Part shown: positions 22,311 through 33,889 of the stretch, one piece after another
Numbering within the stretch: position 1 is the first letter of the stretch
How the letters are laid out: each line of letters starts with the position of its first letter
Notes under the pieces: generated by a model
Told to the model about the DNA's origin: nothing
Database searches by the model: none
What the model saw: the letters and a program-made list of their open reading frames with translations, nothing else
Translations under genes and position numbers: made by a program
Assembly: GCA_029204225.1 (NCBI GenBank)
Contig: CM055100.1
Location: forward strand, 23,629,106 to 23,693,105
Length of the DNA stretch: 64,000 nt
Source of the DNA: Diphasiastrum complanatum
Taxonomy: Eukaryota; Streptophyta; Lycopodiopsida; Lycopodiales; Lycopodiaceae
Direction: 5' to 3'

Positions 22311-25300
22311 TCTACACCAACTTCAAGTCAAGACACATGGTGGATAGATAGTGGGGCTAGTTCCCACATGTCTTTTAACAAGCATTATTTCTCTACTCTT
22401 CTATCTTGTAATGACTCTAAGAATTCAATATACACTGCTAGTGATCAAGCATGCAAGATATATGGCATAGGATCTATACCTCTTTGCTTAGGCACATCTT
22501 AAAGGATAGATCTAGATAATGTTTTTTATGTTCCTACCATTTCAAGAGACTTGCTTAGTGTATGATAATTAATGGACAATGGACTAGATGTACATTTCAA
22601 GAATGGAGTTTGTTCCATCTTGAAAACTGATAAGTGCATAGCTAGTGGCATTAAGCAAGGTAGACTCTTTAAGTTGGATGCTAATGTTGCAAGTGAAAGT
22701 GTGAACTTGGCTAGGGAGGAGCTATCTCAAGTGGAGCTATGGCATAAGAGATTAGGCCATCCTAATCTTCAATCTATGGAGTCAATGGCAAGCAAGGAAC
22801 TAGCTCTCGGCCGACCAAGAGCCTTCAAGAAGTGTGGAAAGATGTGTGAGGCATGTGGCCTTGCAAAGTTACACAAATCTTCTTACGAGAGATCTTCATC
22901 AAGATCTACCTCTCCCTTGGATCTCATACATTCTGATGTACATAGTTTTTCACATGCACGTAATGGAGGTGCTTTGATGTATATAGCTTTCATAGATGAT
23001 TGTACTAGATTCACATGGATTGAGTTACTATCAAAGAAAAGTCTTGTTTATGAAGCTTTCATTAAGTTCAAGTCTCTAGTAGAGAAACAACTTAGTACTT
23101 CCATCAAAGCACTAAGATGTGATAATGGAGGAGAGTACACCTCCAATAAAATGACAGACTTTTGTGAGATCAATGGCATTAAGTTGCAATACACTTGTTC
23201 CTATACCCCCCAACAAAATGGGGTGGCCGAGAGGAAAAATAGGAGTCTATGTGAGTGTGCAAAGTCTTTAAGACTTGATGCATCACTTCCCATCTCATTT
23301 TGGGGAGAAGCTATAACATGTGCTAATTACTTGTGTAATAGACTTCCTAGTAGTGCTATAGATGGGATCTCACCTTATCAAGCCTTGTTTGATAAGAAAC
23401 CCAATGTAAAAGATTTTAAGATCTTTGGATGTATTTGTTATGTTCATATCCCTTTGGAGACTAGAAGGAAAGAAGATGCTACCTCCTTCAAAGGGATCTT
23501 TGTTGGCTATGGAGAAAATAGCAAGGACTATAGGATATATGATCCTATATCCAAGAAACTAAAGGTAAGCAAGGATGTACTTTTTGATGAGTCACAATTT
23601 GCTAAGAGCTTGTCAAATGGATCTAACCCATTGTGCATTGAAGACCTTGACAAACTCGAGGAAGATCTTGACAAACCCGAGGATGGAGACATGGATCCAA
23701 GTCAAAAGGGGGGCCGAGAAGATCATCAAGAAGCAAGGCCGAGCCCTCAAGGCTCACCTATGTGGACAAGAGAAAGCAAAAGGAAGACTCCACACCTTCT
23801 ACCTCTTACTCCTTCTTAGCTACATTGCTTGAAGAACCATCATCTTTTGAAGAAGCATATAAATCTAAAGTTTGGAGAGATGCAATTCAAGTAGAGTATG
23901 ATGCATTAGAAGTAAATCATACTTGGAATCTTGTAAATCTTCCAAGAGGGAAGAAACCACTTGCATGTAAGTGGATTCATAGAACAAAGTACAATCAAAA
24001 TCGATCTATTTGTAAGTACAAAGCTAGGCTTGTTGCTAAGGGATTTCTTCAAATAAAAGGATTGGATTATGAAGAAACATTTGCACCTGTAGCTAAGCTT
24101 GTAACTATTAGAATAATCATTTGCATTGCTACTTTGTTCAAGTGGGATCTCTACCAAATAGATGTGACAAATGCCTTCTTGAATGGCTTCTTAGAAGAGG
24201 AAATCTACATGATGCAACTCGAGGGCTTCATCAAGGTTGGTGAGGAGCAAAAGGTGTGCTACTTAAGGAAGAGCCTATATGGCTTGAAGCAAGCACCTAG
24301 AGCTTGGTACTCTAGGTTGCATGTTTTTCTCTATTCTCTTGGCTTTGTACTAAGTTCTTATGAACCTTCTTTATATTTCAAATGTAATGAAGGAATGATC
24401 ATTATTTTGGTACTTTATGTTGATGACATCATTTTGACAGGAAATGATGATGAAGGTATAAGCAAACTAAAAGTTGATATATCTAGTGAGTTCAAGATGG
24501 TATATCTAGGCTTCCTAAAGTTTATACTTGGGATAGAAGTGTATAAAAGTAGCAATTGTACTTTCATATGTCAATCTAAGTATGCTACTTCCATTCTTGA
24601 AAGATTTGGTATGATAGATTGTAGGGGAATTGACACCCCTATGGAGCATGTTGTGAAGGCAACTAATGAAGGTGATGAAGCATCCTTTGAGGACTTCACC
24701 CTCTTTAGAAAGCTTATAGGCTCTCTAATCTATTTGACCATCACTAGACCTGACTTAAGGTTTTGTGTAAGTAAGTTCAAAGTATGCAAGCTCCTTTAGT
24801 TCATCATTGGAAAAGTGCCAAGAGAGTACTTAGATATGTTTCTAGTACTAGATTTTTTGGCATACTTTATGAAGGATCTAACTTGCACTTGAGAGCCTAC
24901 TCGGATTCAAATTTTGCAGGTGACAAGATGGATAGGAAGTCCATTAGTGCATTTGCAACATTTCTTTGTGGAGGAGTAATATCTTGGCTTTCCAAAAAGC
25001 AAGATACAATCTCACTATCTTCTTGTGAAGCCAAGTACAAGGCATTGACTTCAACAACCAAAGAGCTCCTATGGCTAAGAAGACTCTTGATGGAGCTACA
25101 TGTGCTAGAGGCCGAGGAGATCCCTTACATATTTTGTGACAATCAAGCTTCTCAAAAAATTGCTTCAAATCCTATCTTCCATGCTAGAACAAAGCATATT
25201 GAGATAGCTCATCACTTTGTGAGGGAGAAGGTACAATCCAAGGAGGTGCAACTACATCATGTACCATCTTCCGAATGCATAGCTAATATCTTAACCAAGC

Positions 25301-25380
25301 CATTGTCTAAAGATCCATTTTTTAAGTTAATATATGCTCTTGGAATTGTAGATAGATGTACATTAGATTTGCCAAGTTAG
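22310..25380 (+). pseudogene. copia pol: protease, integrase, reverse transcriptase, RNase H, broken
   Basis: Protease active site WWIDSGASSHMS near 22340-22375. GAG-pre-integrase LWHKRLGHPNLQSM near 22737. Integrase core 22900-23330 with HSDVHS and RCDNGGEYTS carrying two acidic catalytic residues, and the PQQNGVAERKNRS block. Reverse transcriptase 23820-24790 with the intact active site LYVDDIILTG near 24415, and SLYGLKQAPRAWY. RNase H 24895-25340 with AYSDSNFAGD and SSCEAKYKAL. Stops at about 22501 and 22564 and frame breaks near 23790 and 24790 interrupt the polyprotein. Confidence 0.93.
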
Positions 25381-25393
25381 AATTGAGGAGGAG
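25380..25393 (+). other. Polypurine tract of the copia element
   Basis: GAATTGAGGAGGAG immediately precedes the 3' LTR and would prime plus-strand synthesis. Confidence 0.85.
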
Positions 25394-26255
25394 TGTTTAA
25401 AATTATCACTTCTCACTTGACATTGGTTATTGTAAATATTGATCAAACATTAGAATAATGTTGATGATCTGATTTCACACCTGTGGAGCCTATTCCCACG
25501 TGTGAAAGGATGTACTTTTCATACTTGTATATATTTAAATTGATTTTGTATCAATCTAATTAGTGTGAACATGATATGACTAGTTTTTAGTCAAGTTGAC
25601 TAGTCACCTAGAAATTAGCTTTTCCTTGCATGTGCATGAGTAAATGATCCCACATGGCAAGTGGATGTTCACACGTGTGTATAGAGTACTAGAAGATAAG
25701 AGTTGACCATTTTCCTTGGATCCTATTTTGTAGGGAATATTCCTATATTCTAAGAGACTAGCTTTTTGGATTTTAGCCATATTCTAGAAGGTCAACTTTG
25801 GATCAGGATCAAGGATGGATCAAATGGATAGATCTGAGTGATGTGGCACTCTTCACACATGTAAAGACCTGCTGGACTATACCAGACTCATGGATGTACT
25901 TGATCCATAAAAGGATCATCATTTTGCTAAGAAGATTGATGAGACTTTTGTATTCTACACTTTTGTGAGGTTTCTAGTCATTTGTCTTGTGATTTCTATG
26001 AATGATTGCTATCTAGGATTATTGTACTAGTTGTTTTAGGTGCAGGCCGTACTGTGGACAGTACTCCACACGTGTGAAGGCACTCTCACTAATTAATGAT
26101 GTGTTGATCCATTGCTCTTGCTTAAATCCAAGTGTAGTGAATCTAGATCAAGATCTAATGTGTAGAACTTGATAGATCCATTGATTAGGAAACCAACAAC
26201 TCTCTATGATTGTAAAGTACAATCATTATTGTCCTAAAAACTGTAAAATTTATCA
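25394..26255 (+). repeat. 3' LTR of the copia element
   Basis: It starts TGTTTAAAATTATC and ends TATCA, aligning along its full length with the 5' LTR. Two of the five CACGTG palindromes are mutated here (CACCTG in the first, CACATG in the fourth). Confidence 0.95.
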
Positions 26256-27842
26256 TGATTGAGTTCTTCTCAACTTGGCACTTTGACTAATAGTGAATTC
26301 TATATAGGAAGAGATTGATGAAAAAAGGGCTGAGCTAAAATTTGCACATGTGGACCTAGAAACGAAGAAGAAGCATAATCAAGACATAGATCGGCTTCCG
26401 TACAAAGACCTATAAACTCTCACTAAAGGCAAATATTGACAATGGTGATGAGTTCTTTTGTCTGGTCATGCAGGTTCCTTGGGATATGCCCAAAATGCAT
26501 GTAGTATCTGAGGAGAAACTTATCTTAGTGGCATCTTCAAAGGTGAGTGCACGTCGAACTAGTTCAACAACATATGACCATACATAATAGTCTTGGAAAA
26601 GCTTTAGATAACTTTATTTAAATGATTAAAAAAATTTGTTGTATATGTTTGCAGATCAGTGCTGGCAAGAAGGCCAACCTAATGAAATTGATGATTGATC
26701 CTTCCCAACTCGCCAGGAGTGCTGTGAGCATCCCATGAGACAAGTACCAGTTTCAGTCGTGGATAGATTTCTAGATTCAGCTGAAAGAAGTTGCTTGCTT
26801 ATAGATTATCAGTGTGGTGGAGCAAGTGAACTATGTCACTCTCCCTCCCACCTTTACTGTGTCTTTGAGACATTGAAAAAGTAGGTACTTCTCATTGATC
26901 TTCACAGTCATTATTGGAAAAATAAGACACACGTATACACCAGAAAAGCAACTAGAACTTGCACATGCAACAAAGAGATTGGTTTTCAAATAAAAAAAAA
27001 GTTGTTGGATTGTAGTGAAGCTTTTTGCTCTATGATACAAGTGCGTGTAAACATTTATTTTCTCAAATTGACTTGCAGATGGCTCTTTGATTGTGTTGCA
27101 CAAAAGCAACTAATAGTGATGCCCTTGACATGTGAAAAGTGGTGTATGGCCACGGAGAAAGAGTGCATGTATACTCCCGACATGATTGCATCGGTAAACA
27201 CTTTTCAACATTCGAATAAATTCGTGCATGCATTGTTTAGCACAAAACCTAATCTTTGAATAATGTGTTATAGGTCTTGTCCTTACGAGAGAAAAAGAAC
27301 TGCCCCTGGTGGCTAGATTTTTCCCAAGGACAATTCCCAGAAGAGGAAACAGAATTGAAGAGGCTTGAAGATACCACACAGTTCGTTTTTGATCCAGAAG
27401 TATATCATCACTCCCTTGTTTTCATATATGGATCATTGTAGTATTTATTATGTATTTCCACTGTCACATCTTGATACAAAAATTGCTTGTATCATATACT
27501 TCAATTTCTAAAGGTTTCGGATGAAGATTTTGAGCCATCTACCTCTCAAGCATGGAAAGGTCACCTTCACCGAAAGAAACAATCCCAAAAGACCATGGTA
27601 GCCCCAACATTGATTGTATCTCAAGTGACGCACAAGGCCAAAAAGACTAAACACACTCCTCAAACTAACATTGAGCCAGAAACAAACACAGAGGATGATC
27701 AAATATACAAACCGTGGTTATTGGACATGGATGCATCTATTACGGAGGCCAAGCGACTACTCATATGTGATGACATTACTCAATAAGATGATGTCCACCA
27801 CCTTATCTTTTTGGAAAAAAATTCAGTCACATTTTATATTAG

Positions 27843-28932
27843 TTTTTGAGAGCTTATCTCCGTTATCCTCTGTTGAATCTCTAATTATTCCTTGTTGTCC
27901 ACGTAGATTGAACAAGAACTCGTATGACAATGGGACACAATGGAATGCATTTATAGAACACATCAAAATATTTAGCAATATTGGTAAAATTCAGAAAATT
28001 CCTTTTGCTTTCGGTGTTGTTGATCTTGTTTTTGCATATTTCCCCACTGGCATACAAGTCAACGGGGTAGATACAGGACCTTCCACAATACCATTGTGGA
28101 ATGAGTGGTCGAATGAGCTATGCAATGCTGCATTTTCCATTGCAGAAAACATCACTGCAGATAGTGGTTGGTTTGTGACACTGCATAGTGTAGAGCATAT
28201 TTGCACGATTGATGGCATGGCTAGTAGTTGGGAGTTTGTGTTGCATCATAGGTTGGTCATTCACAACCATCTCCAACATTTATAATGAATCGAACCTGCA
28301 ACTTGATAAAGTTTTGATTTATTAGATGCTTCTTTCATATAAACACAAAAGCTACATAGGTTGATATAGTTTTTCTGTTAGATTGTTTTTATTATCAATA
28401 GCCTGCTCTTGAATTCAAATAATAGCTGAACACTAATAGCATGTAAAATATACATTACTGCCAAAATTTGGTTTTTTTGTTGTGTAATCATTAATTTGTA
28501 GAATAGTGTATGTAAAACCAAGTAGAAAAAGCAATAAATGTCATTTTGTTGTTTACTTTCTTGTTTATTTTTTTCACATGTCTTAGGTTCTTTTGATTCT
28601 CTCTACATACTCAAGAGAAGGATTTGGGCCAAATTGCCCCAACTTCGAGGATGTACCAAAACCAAGAGGTGGCTGGGTTGACTTGGTTCAAGATAGATGC
28701 CCCGCTATAGAATGGATAGAACATGAAGCAAAGCCTCTTCGTGGATCTAGCCAACACAGCCACAAGGTTTGGGATTTAATTGCTATGTTGTTCTCTAAAC
28801 CAGGATATTTTGGTAGTCGACCTTATGTGTGGTACTGGAACGCTACTGAAGATTGCATCCTTAAGAGGCAGATTTGGAATAGGCTTGGACAATGATCAAA
28901 GTCTTCCACTTGATTTCTTGGAAACCATTTGA
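27843..28932 (+). pseudogene. Beta-class N6-adenine/N4-cytosine DNA methylase-like domain (part of the 18063-28932 locus)
   Basis: The exon at 27843-28251 contains FGVVDLVFAYFPTGIQ, in the place of motif IV (normally a D-P-P-Y or D-F-P-like core), then a segment ending SGWFVTLHSVEH. The exon at 28587-28932 contains KPLRGSSQHSHKVWDLIAML and then FSKPG. One reading frame over, from 28804, it gives DILVVDLMCGTGT and GRFGIGLDND, which are motif I and the next strand of SAM-dependent methylases. The order IV first and X-I last is the beta class (PF01555-like). A one-base frameshift between FSKPG and motif I, and Tyr in place of the motif IV Asp, argue against activity of this copy. Confidence 0.65.
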
Positions 28933-29400
28933 TGGTAAATAGGTTGTGGTAATGCAAAAATATCTTTTTTTATTATTGTTCACATTTTTCATTCATTCCC
29001 TTTTATTGTATGGAATTTGTATTAACATACTGATGTGCATGTCACAGATGAAGGCTCATAGTGGATATGGTGGAATCTCATGCGAGTGGGCCCATGTACT
29101 AATGGTTTCGCAAGCGCTTGATTCATAAAAAGTAGCCATAGGATTTATATAGGACCTAGACATGCACAATTTTCTTGTTTTTGTTCTTCTATTGAATAGC
29201 ATCGATTTTTGTTAACCTCTAAACTATGTAGCTTTTTGATGCACTACACATTACCGTGAAACACTTTTTGAACATTATCATCAACTCTCTCTATCAATTG
29301 TTATGTTGCTTGTATCCTTTTCCATAAGTTTCTATTTTATCTTCTTGTGGCCATTTTTATAAGTATTTGACCATTTACATCACTCCTATAATAAGCACAA
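28933..29400 (+). other. Downstream of the methylase-like gene, mostly non-coding
   Basis: A short open stretch at 29049-29128 (MKAHSGYGGISCEWAHVLM) follows a CACAG acceptor-like site and could be a last exon if the reading frame at about 28930 continues by splicing. Otherwise nothing is recognisable. Confidence 0.3.
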
Positions 29401-29414
29401 TACTGAGAATGTTA

Positions 29415-29540
29415 TGAGAAAACTCTCAACAGGATCAAGCTCAGCTACATCTCCAGTGTAGTCCTTCAATTTTCTTTCTTCGTCTCGAGTAGGTGCCATT
29501 TTCAGAAGAGCCTCCAACACTTCAATGCTCGAGCCTTCAC
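29415..29540 (-). pseudogene. Formin FH2 domain fragment (about 40 codons)
   Basis: The minus strand reads, after an acceptor-like GGCAG, EGSSIEVLEALLKMAPTRDE, then ERKLKDYTGDVAELDPVESF. This matches the FH2 segment around LLKMAPTKEEE..KL in plant class I formins, which nucleate actin filaments. The expected next block (L.IPFAFKR) is absent, so the exon is truncated or its donor is unrecognised. It lies on the same strand as the formin-like N-terminal exon at 41762-42798, 12 kb upstream in transcription order. Confidence 0.65.
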
Positions 29541-31390
29541 CTGCCATCATGTGCAAATGCTAAAAAGGTCCATGACTAGGAGTATAAACAACTTGTTTAG
29601 TACAATTTCACTTAAGATTCAGCAAGAATTAGAAGTGCACTTTAGCATTGTGCAGATAGATTTCTCTCAGATTTGAAGCTAGAACTGCAATATGACTATA
29701 AAAACATATTCACATTTCAAAGCTCAACATTGTATGGTTTCACTTATAGTTTCTAGGCAGATTCTAACTTCTGGGAGGTCTGTATCCTCCATTTGATTCT
29801 TGGTGCTCAATTGAAGTTCCAGTCATAAGGAAAACCTTTGATCTGTAGGTTGCACAAGCTTCGATTATCGGTCTTTATGGGATGGACTCATCATCAAAAA
29901 ATTGGTGGTAGGAGTAGATTTGGATGGACAATTTGGTAACGGCTAGAAAACATGATGAAGGCTTGGTGGAAGGGTGAAGAAATCGATAGTTCTACAGTTG
30001 TAGCCTTGGACTCTTGCAATGTTGAGCTTCGACCACCACTCGCTGGGTGAGAAGCTCGTTTTATTTTGCAGGTTCACAGTTGTCTTCATTTTTCTTTCTC
30101 TGCAGCTCTTTCTTTTGATCCATTACTTTTGGATCTCTTCGCGGCCTCATAGGAGGGGATCCAACTATCATTGCTCCAGAGAGTTTCTTTTGATCAAGAT
30201 CGATCAGCTCAACTATTGCTTAAGTTTTGTCCTTTTCTCCTTAGCTTCTTGGATCTTTCTCTTTATTTCTTCTAGCTACTTAGCTTGCTTCTTAGATCTT
30301 TTCTGGCTGATCAACCATTGTAGGTGGTAGTTGGTCTCCATAAGATGCTTGCAATAATCTTTTAGCCGTTTCGGTAAGACTATAAAAAAGATTTCTCAGA
30401 AGAACAGTAAACTGATGATAAACAAACAGATGGAAGGAAGGGTGGTGGTGGTGGTGACAACGGTAGATGTTGTGGGCGATAGGCATGAGAATGGGTGCAG
30501 AAGTATGGCAAGAGGTTGGTTGAAAAAGGAGACTGATTTACCAATGCTTGTGTTTCTCTTTTCTGAAGGATCTTTGTCATGACTAGAGTACTTCTGATTG
30601 TGTCGCTCTGTTCTTAGCCTTGTTGTTATCGTCTTTGGTTTTGTGACCTTGGTTGTCGATTCACTCATGTTGTTGCTGGCCATGTAATTGCTCCTAGTGG
30701 ATCCAAGCCAATCCACTCTCTCTCTCTCTCTCCCCCCCTCCAAAAAAAAAAAAAAATTGTTGGTGGGGATGTTGTTATTTGTAACTTGAATGCTCCAGAT
30801 TGGATCTGCGTCTGGAACACGCGGTTAAAAAACATTGAACATGCAACTGGACTAAAGATTGAACAAATTTTAATTAAATCTATTTTGATCTTCCTGTAGT
30901 GGACTCGAAAATAAATATGACGATGAGATGTAGGAATCAACTCTAACGTGATATGTACTTCGCAAATTTGCAATATGGTCAAAGATCCTAAACTCTGTTC
31001 AAGGTGATCTGAAGATGCATAGATGAATGGAAATGTGTTTTTGAGATGCTCTTCGGAAGACTCTCATGCAATAGTTATTTCTCATGCAAAAATCAATCAC
31101 ACGAAAGATGTGAAGAGAAACAAGGAAATAAACAAATGGTACAGATAGTGAGAACTGTATGGCACTTGTTGAACAAAGCTTGCATTCATCAACATTGATA
31201 ATTCACCTTGACAATTGCAATATTCTATTTGTTTTGTAGAGTAATGAGACTTACTCTGATATGCCCTTGTCAAAAACAAGGCGGTCTTGCAATAACTCAT
31301 TTCATATGGCGTCTATGTGCGATTATAAATCTAGTAAATGGCGTGGTGACGTAGAAGTTCACAAGGAGCTTCTCGATTGAGCAGCAGGTT
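29541..31390. other. Unassigned sequence between formin and gypsy fragments
   Basis: No gene could be supported. Minus-strand ORFs at 30396-30743 and 30292-30486 (TAKRLLQASYGDQLPPTM) are short, unsupported by known motifs and rich in simple sequence. They could be parts of a gypsy-type relic. Confidence 0.35.
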
Positions 31391-31399
31391 TAACTATTG

Positions 31400-32800
31400 G
31401 TTGCTATGGTGCTCGGGTTGTGTTGTGGTAAGGATCCTATCGGTAGTCGTAATTGACGTATCGGGCAGGTAGGATCTTGTTTGGTTGCTTTGGATAGTCT
31501 TTGAGATTGTGTTTTCTGACACAATCGGGACACTCAGCATGGTACTTGGTCTTGACTGGACAATCAACCATGAAGTGGCCAGTTTCACCACAGATGAAAC
31601 ATCAATTGCTCAATGGCCCTTGAATAATGGCATAGCCATCTTGTATGGCTAGTGGGTCTGGATTTTCTGGTGGATATTCATGATGATGCGAGGAATGTCC
31701 AGATTGAGATGATTGTTCTTTGTATCGTTGAATGGCATGTGCTTGGATAGGCTAAGATGAAGGACAAGCATCAACAGGATGCGTAGCCCGGCAGTGTGGG
31801 CACTATATTGGTTTTCGTCTATAAGGTACATGTGTAGGGTTTGGCTGATTAGGCACACTGCGTTGGATAGAGTTTCTCCATTTGTAGTTGATGTTATTGA
31901 TTAAGCAACTCTAGTTGTGATTTCTAAAGCTGATCTTGGGTGTCCTCGATCGGCTTCGATTCATGGATAGAAGCAAGGGGTGCTTTCCGTTCTCTAGATT
32001 CATCAACATCTGGTCCCTTGTCTTTTTCTTTGATGGCATCAAACATAGCTAACTTTAGACTCATATATTCGTCATTGTATTTAAGCTCGCATCTTATCCA
32101 TATTGGAAGGCCGACTAAAAACTAGATGATGAGCATCTGTTCAGAGGGTTGTTCTTGTACTTGACTTTTGAGGCATTTGAATCGCTCAATATAGTCTCGT
32201 ACACGTTCACCTTTTGTCATCTTAATGTTACTCAGTTTGATAAAAGGACTCTCTATCAAATGAAAGGGCTTAAAACGCTTGATAAAGGACTCTTTCAAAA
32301 TTGACCAATCTATCTTATTTTCATGTTCAAGGTTAAAAAACCAGTCACGTGCTTTAGCGATCATGGTCATAAAAAATAGTTGGACCATAGCGTCAGGAGA
32401 TGTTTCGCCATAAAATTCACATGCATTCTCAAAGTTTGCAAGAATCTTTGAGGGTCCAAACTACCGCCAAACTTTGGTAGATCCAACTTGGGTGTTCTTT
32501 CCTCAAAATGAGCTCCGTGAGTGGTAGAAGCTCCATTCAGGTGTGTTCTGGCGTGTGATGCTTCAACACCATGAACATGGGCTTGTGCTCGTGAAGACTC
32601 GGCTCTATCAGGTTCTTGTCCCTCGAATGGGTTTGTGGATGGCTCGTGTATTTGGAACCTCATTCGATAGAACCTATGATGTCTGATTTGTTCAACTGTA
32701 GAAGAACTCATTTTGTATGGATAATCTTCTGGGATATTAGGATCAGTATGGTGGTCCATTGTGTATTGTCGTGTATTTTTGTGTTTTGTATGAGTTTCTG
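31400..32800 (-). pseudogene. Ty3/gypsy gag relic with zinc knuckle
   Basis: On the minus strand, LDLPKFGGSLDPQRFLQTL near 32430-32490 and ARDWFFNLEHENKIDW near 32310-32355 are the retrotransposon gag (PF03732-like) core. A frameshift at about 32390 separates the two. Further down, CFICGETGHFMVDCP near 31560-31605 is a CCHC knuckle. No protease or RT follows within recognisable distance. Confidence 0.75.
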
Positions 32801-33130
32801 GTGTTTTAGATTTTTTAAGATTTTTTATTTTTAGGGTTTTTTTTTTTTGTGTTTCGGGTAGTAGGAAACTCAAGAGGGAGACTCAGTATCAAAAGGGCAT
32901 TCTATTGGTATAAGTTTTATTTTTGAAAAAAAAATTATAAATATGCCTTTTTTTTTTTTTTTTTTGAGCTCTAAGGCTCTGGGAGGAAGGTGGTTCGGTT
33001 GAAATTTGAATCAAAGGTTCCGGTCTAAAATTATGTGATATGGCCTAGATTCGGCCCGGTCGAGATGGGAGCTAAATGATCTAGTCGAGATGGTCTGAAG
33101 AGAACGCGGTGGAATCTGACCCGGACCTAG

Positions 33131-33527
33131 AGTCGAGATCGTAACCAAAACTCATGGTCGAGATCTTACCCAAACCCGCGGTCGAGATTGTGACCAAACT
33201 TGCGGTTGAGATCGTGACTAAAACTCGCGATCGAGATCGTGACCAAAATTTGCAGTCGAGATCTGAGCAAAATTTGTGGTCAAGATCGTGACCAAAATCC
33301 ATGGTCGAGATCTGAGCAAAACCCGCAGTCGAGATCATGACCAAAACCCATGGTTGAGATCTGACCAAAACTCGCGGTCGAGATCGTGACCAAAACTCGT
33401 AGTCGAGATCTGAACAAAACTCGCGGTCGAGATCGTGACCAAAACTCGCAGTCGAGATCTGAACAAAACTCGCGGTCAAGATCGTGATCAAAACTCGCGG
33501 TCAGGATCTTAACGAAGGGGCTCAACT
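33131..33527. repeat. Minisatellite of 24-25-bp units, about 16 copies
   Basis: Units of the form GGTCGAGATCGTGACCAAAA plus CTCGC alternate with a 24-bp version carrying GAGATCTGAACAAAA. It lies upstream (in minus-strand sense) of the gypsy gag relic, probably in its leader. More divergent units trail to about 33670. Confidence 0.92.
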
Positions 33528-33778
33528 AAGATGCCATCAAAGGGGCTCGGCTGAGATTTGGAATTTTTTTTTTGGACGCGGTCGAGATTTGATGTTTTTC
33601 TGGACCCAGTCGAGATTTGACGAGCTTTTGGACCCGGTCGAGATTCGAGTCAAAAAAATCACTCAGTCGAGATTTTTAAAAAAAATTGTAAGGGACGATG
33701 GACACGGTTGAGACATTAACGGAGGGTCATGGCTGAGATGTTGACGATGGGCTCAACTAAGACGTTAACGGAGGACTC

Positions 33779-33887
33779 GGTTGAGAGGGTAGAGAAGGAG
33801 GACGCGACTGAGATGGGAGAGAAGGAGGATGCGGCCGAGATGGGAGAGAAGGAAGATGCGGTTGAGATGGGAGAGAAGGAGGATGCA
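33779..33887. repeat. Four-copy 27-bp tandem repeat
   Basis: Units read GAGATGGGAGAGAAGGAGGA plus TGCGGTT, with a few substitutions. The plus-strand frame gives the nine-residue repeat VEMGEKEDA, but the ORF is short and without other support. Confidence 0.9.
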
Positions 33888-33889
33888 TG

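Larger units (their letters stand above)
19971..26255 (+). mobile_element. Complete but inactive Ty1/copia retrotransposon (6285 bp)
   Basis: Two direct LTRs (19971-20827 and 25394-26255), a primer binding site (20828-20839), gag, protease, integrase, RT and RNase H in copia order, and a polypurine tract before the 3' LTR. A perfect 5-bp target duplication TGATT flanks it (19966-19970 and 26256-26260). The LTRs differ by roughly forty to fifty positions by eye, about 95 percent identical, so the insertion is not recent. Stop codons and frameshifts in gag and pol abolish function. It sits between exons of the methylase-like gene. Confidence 0.97.
18063..28932 (+). pseudogene. Broken multi-exon gene: ParB/Srx-like domain plus N6/N4 DNA methylase-like domain, split by a copia element
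   Basis: Inferred coding pieces: 18063-18494 (acidic N-terminus), about 18735-19445, about 19559-19700, a helical piece near 19790-19940, then after the copia insertion 26308-26415, 26474-26542, 26655-26880, 27079-27193, 27274-27399, 27514-27780, 27843-28251 and 28587-28932. Most borders have good GT/AG sites (for example AAAG|GTATGT at 19446, TTGCAG|AT at 27078). The second piece holds VWDGNNRLKAF followed by HIRVVSSFIN, like the ParB box and following strand. Cysteine-rich exons follow (26655-27193). The last two exons read like a beta-class DNA methylase. Stops (19650-19652, one in 26655-26880, one near 27784) and a frameshift at about 28803 argue for a pseudogene, although individual exon limits are uncertain. 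Such a protein would bind and methylate DNA in the nucleus. The ParB-methylase reading rests on motifs seen by eye. Confidence 0.55.

Noticed and set aside
33081-33525. 136- and 81-codon ORFs through the 24-25-bp minisatellite
   Set aside because: Repeat-derived frames with periodic composition and no start or family support.
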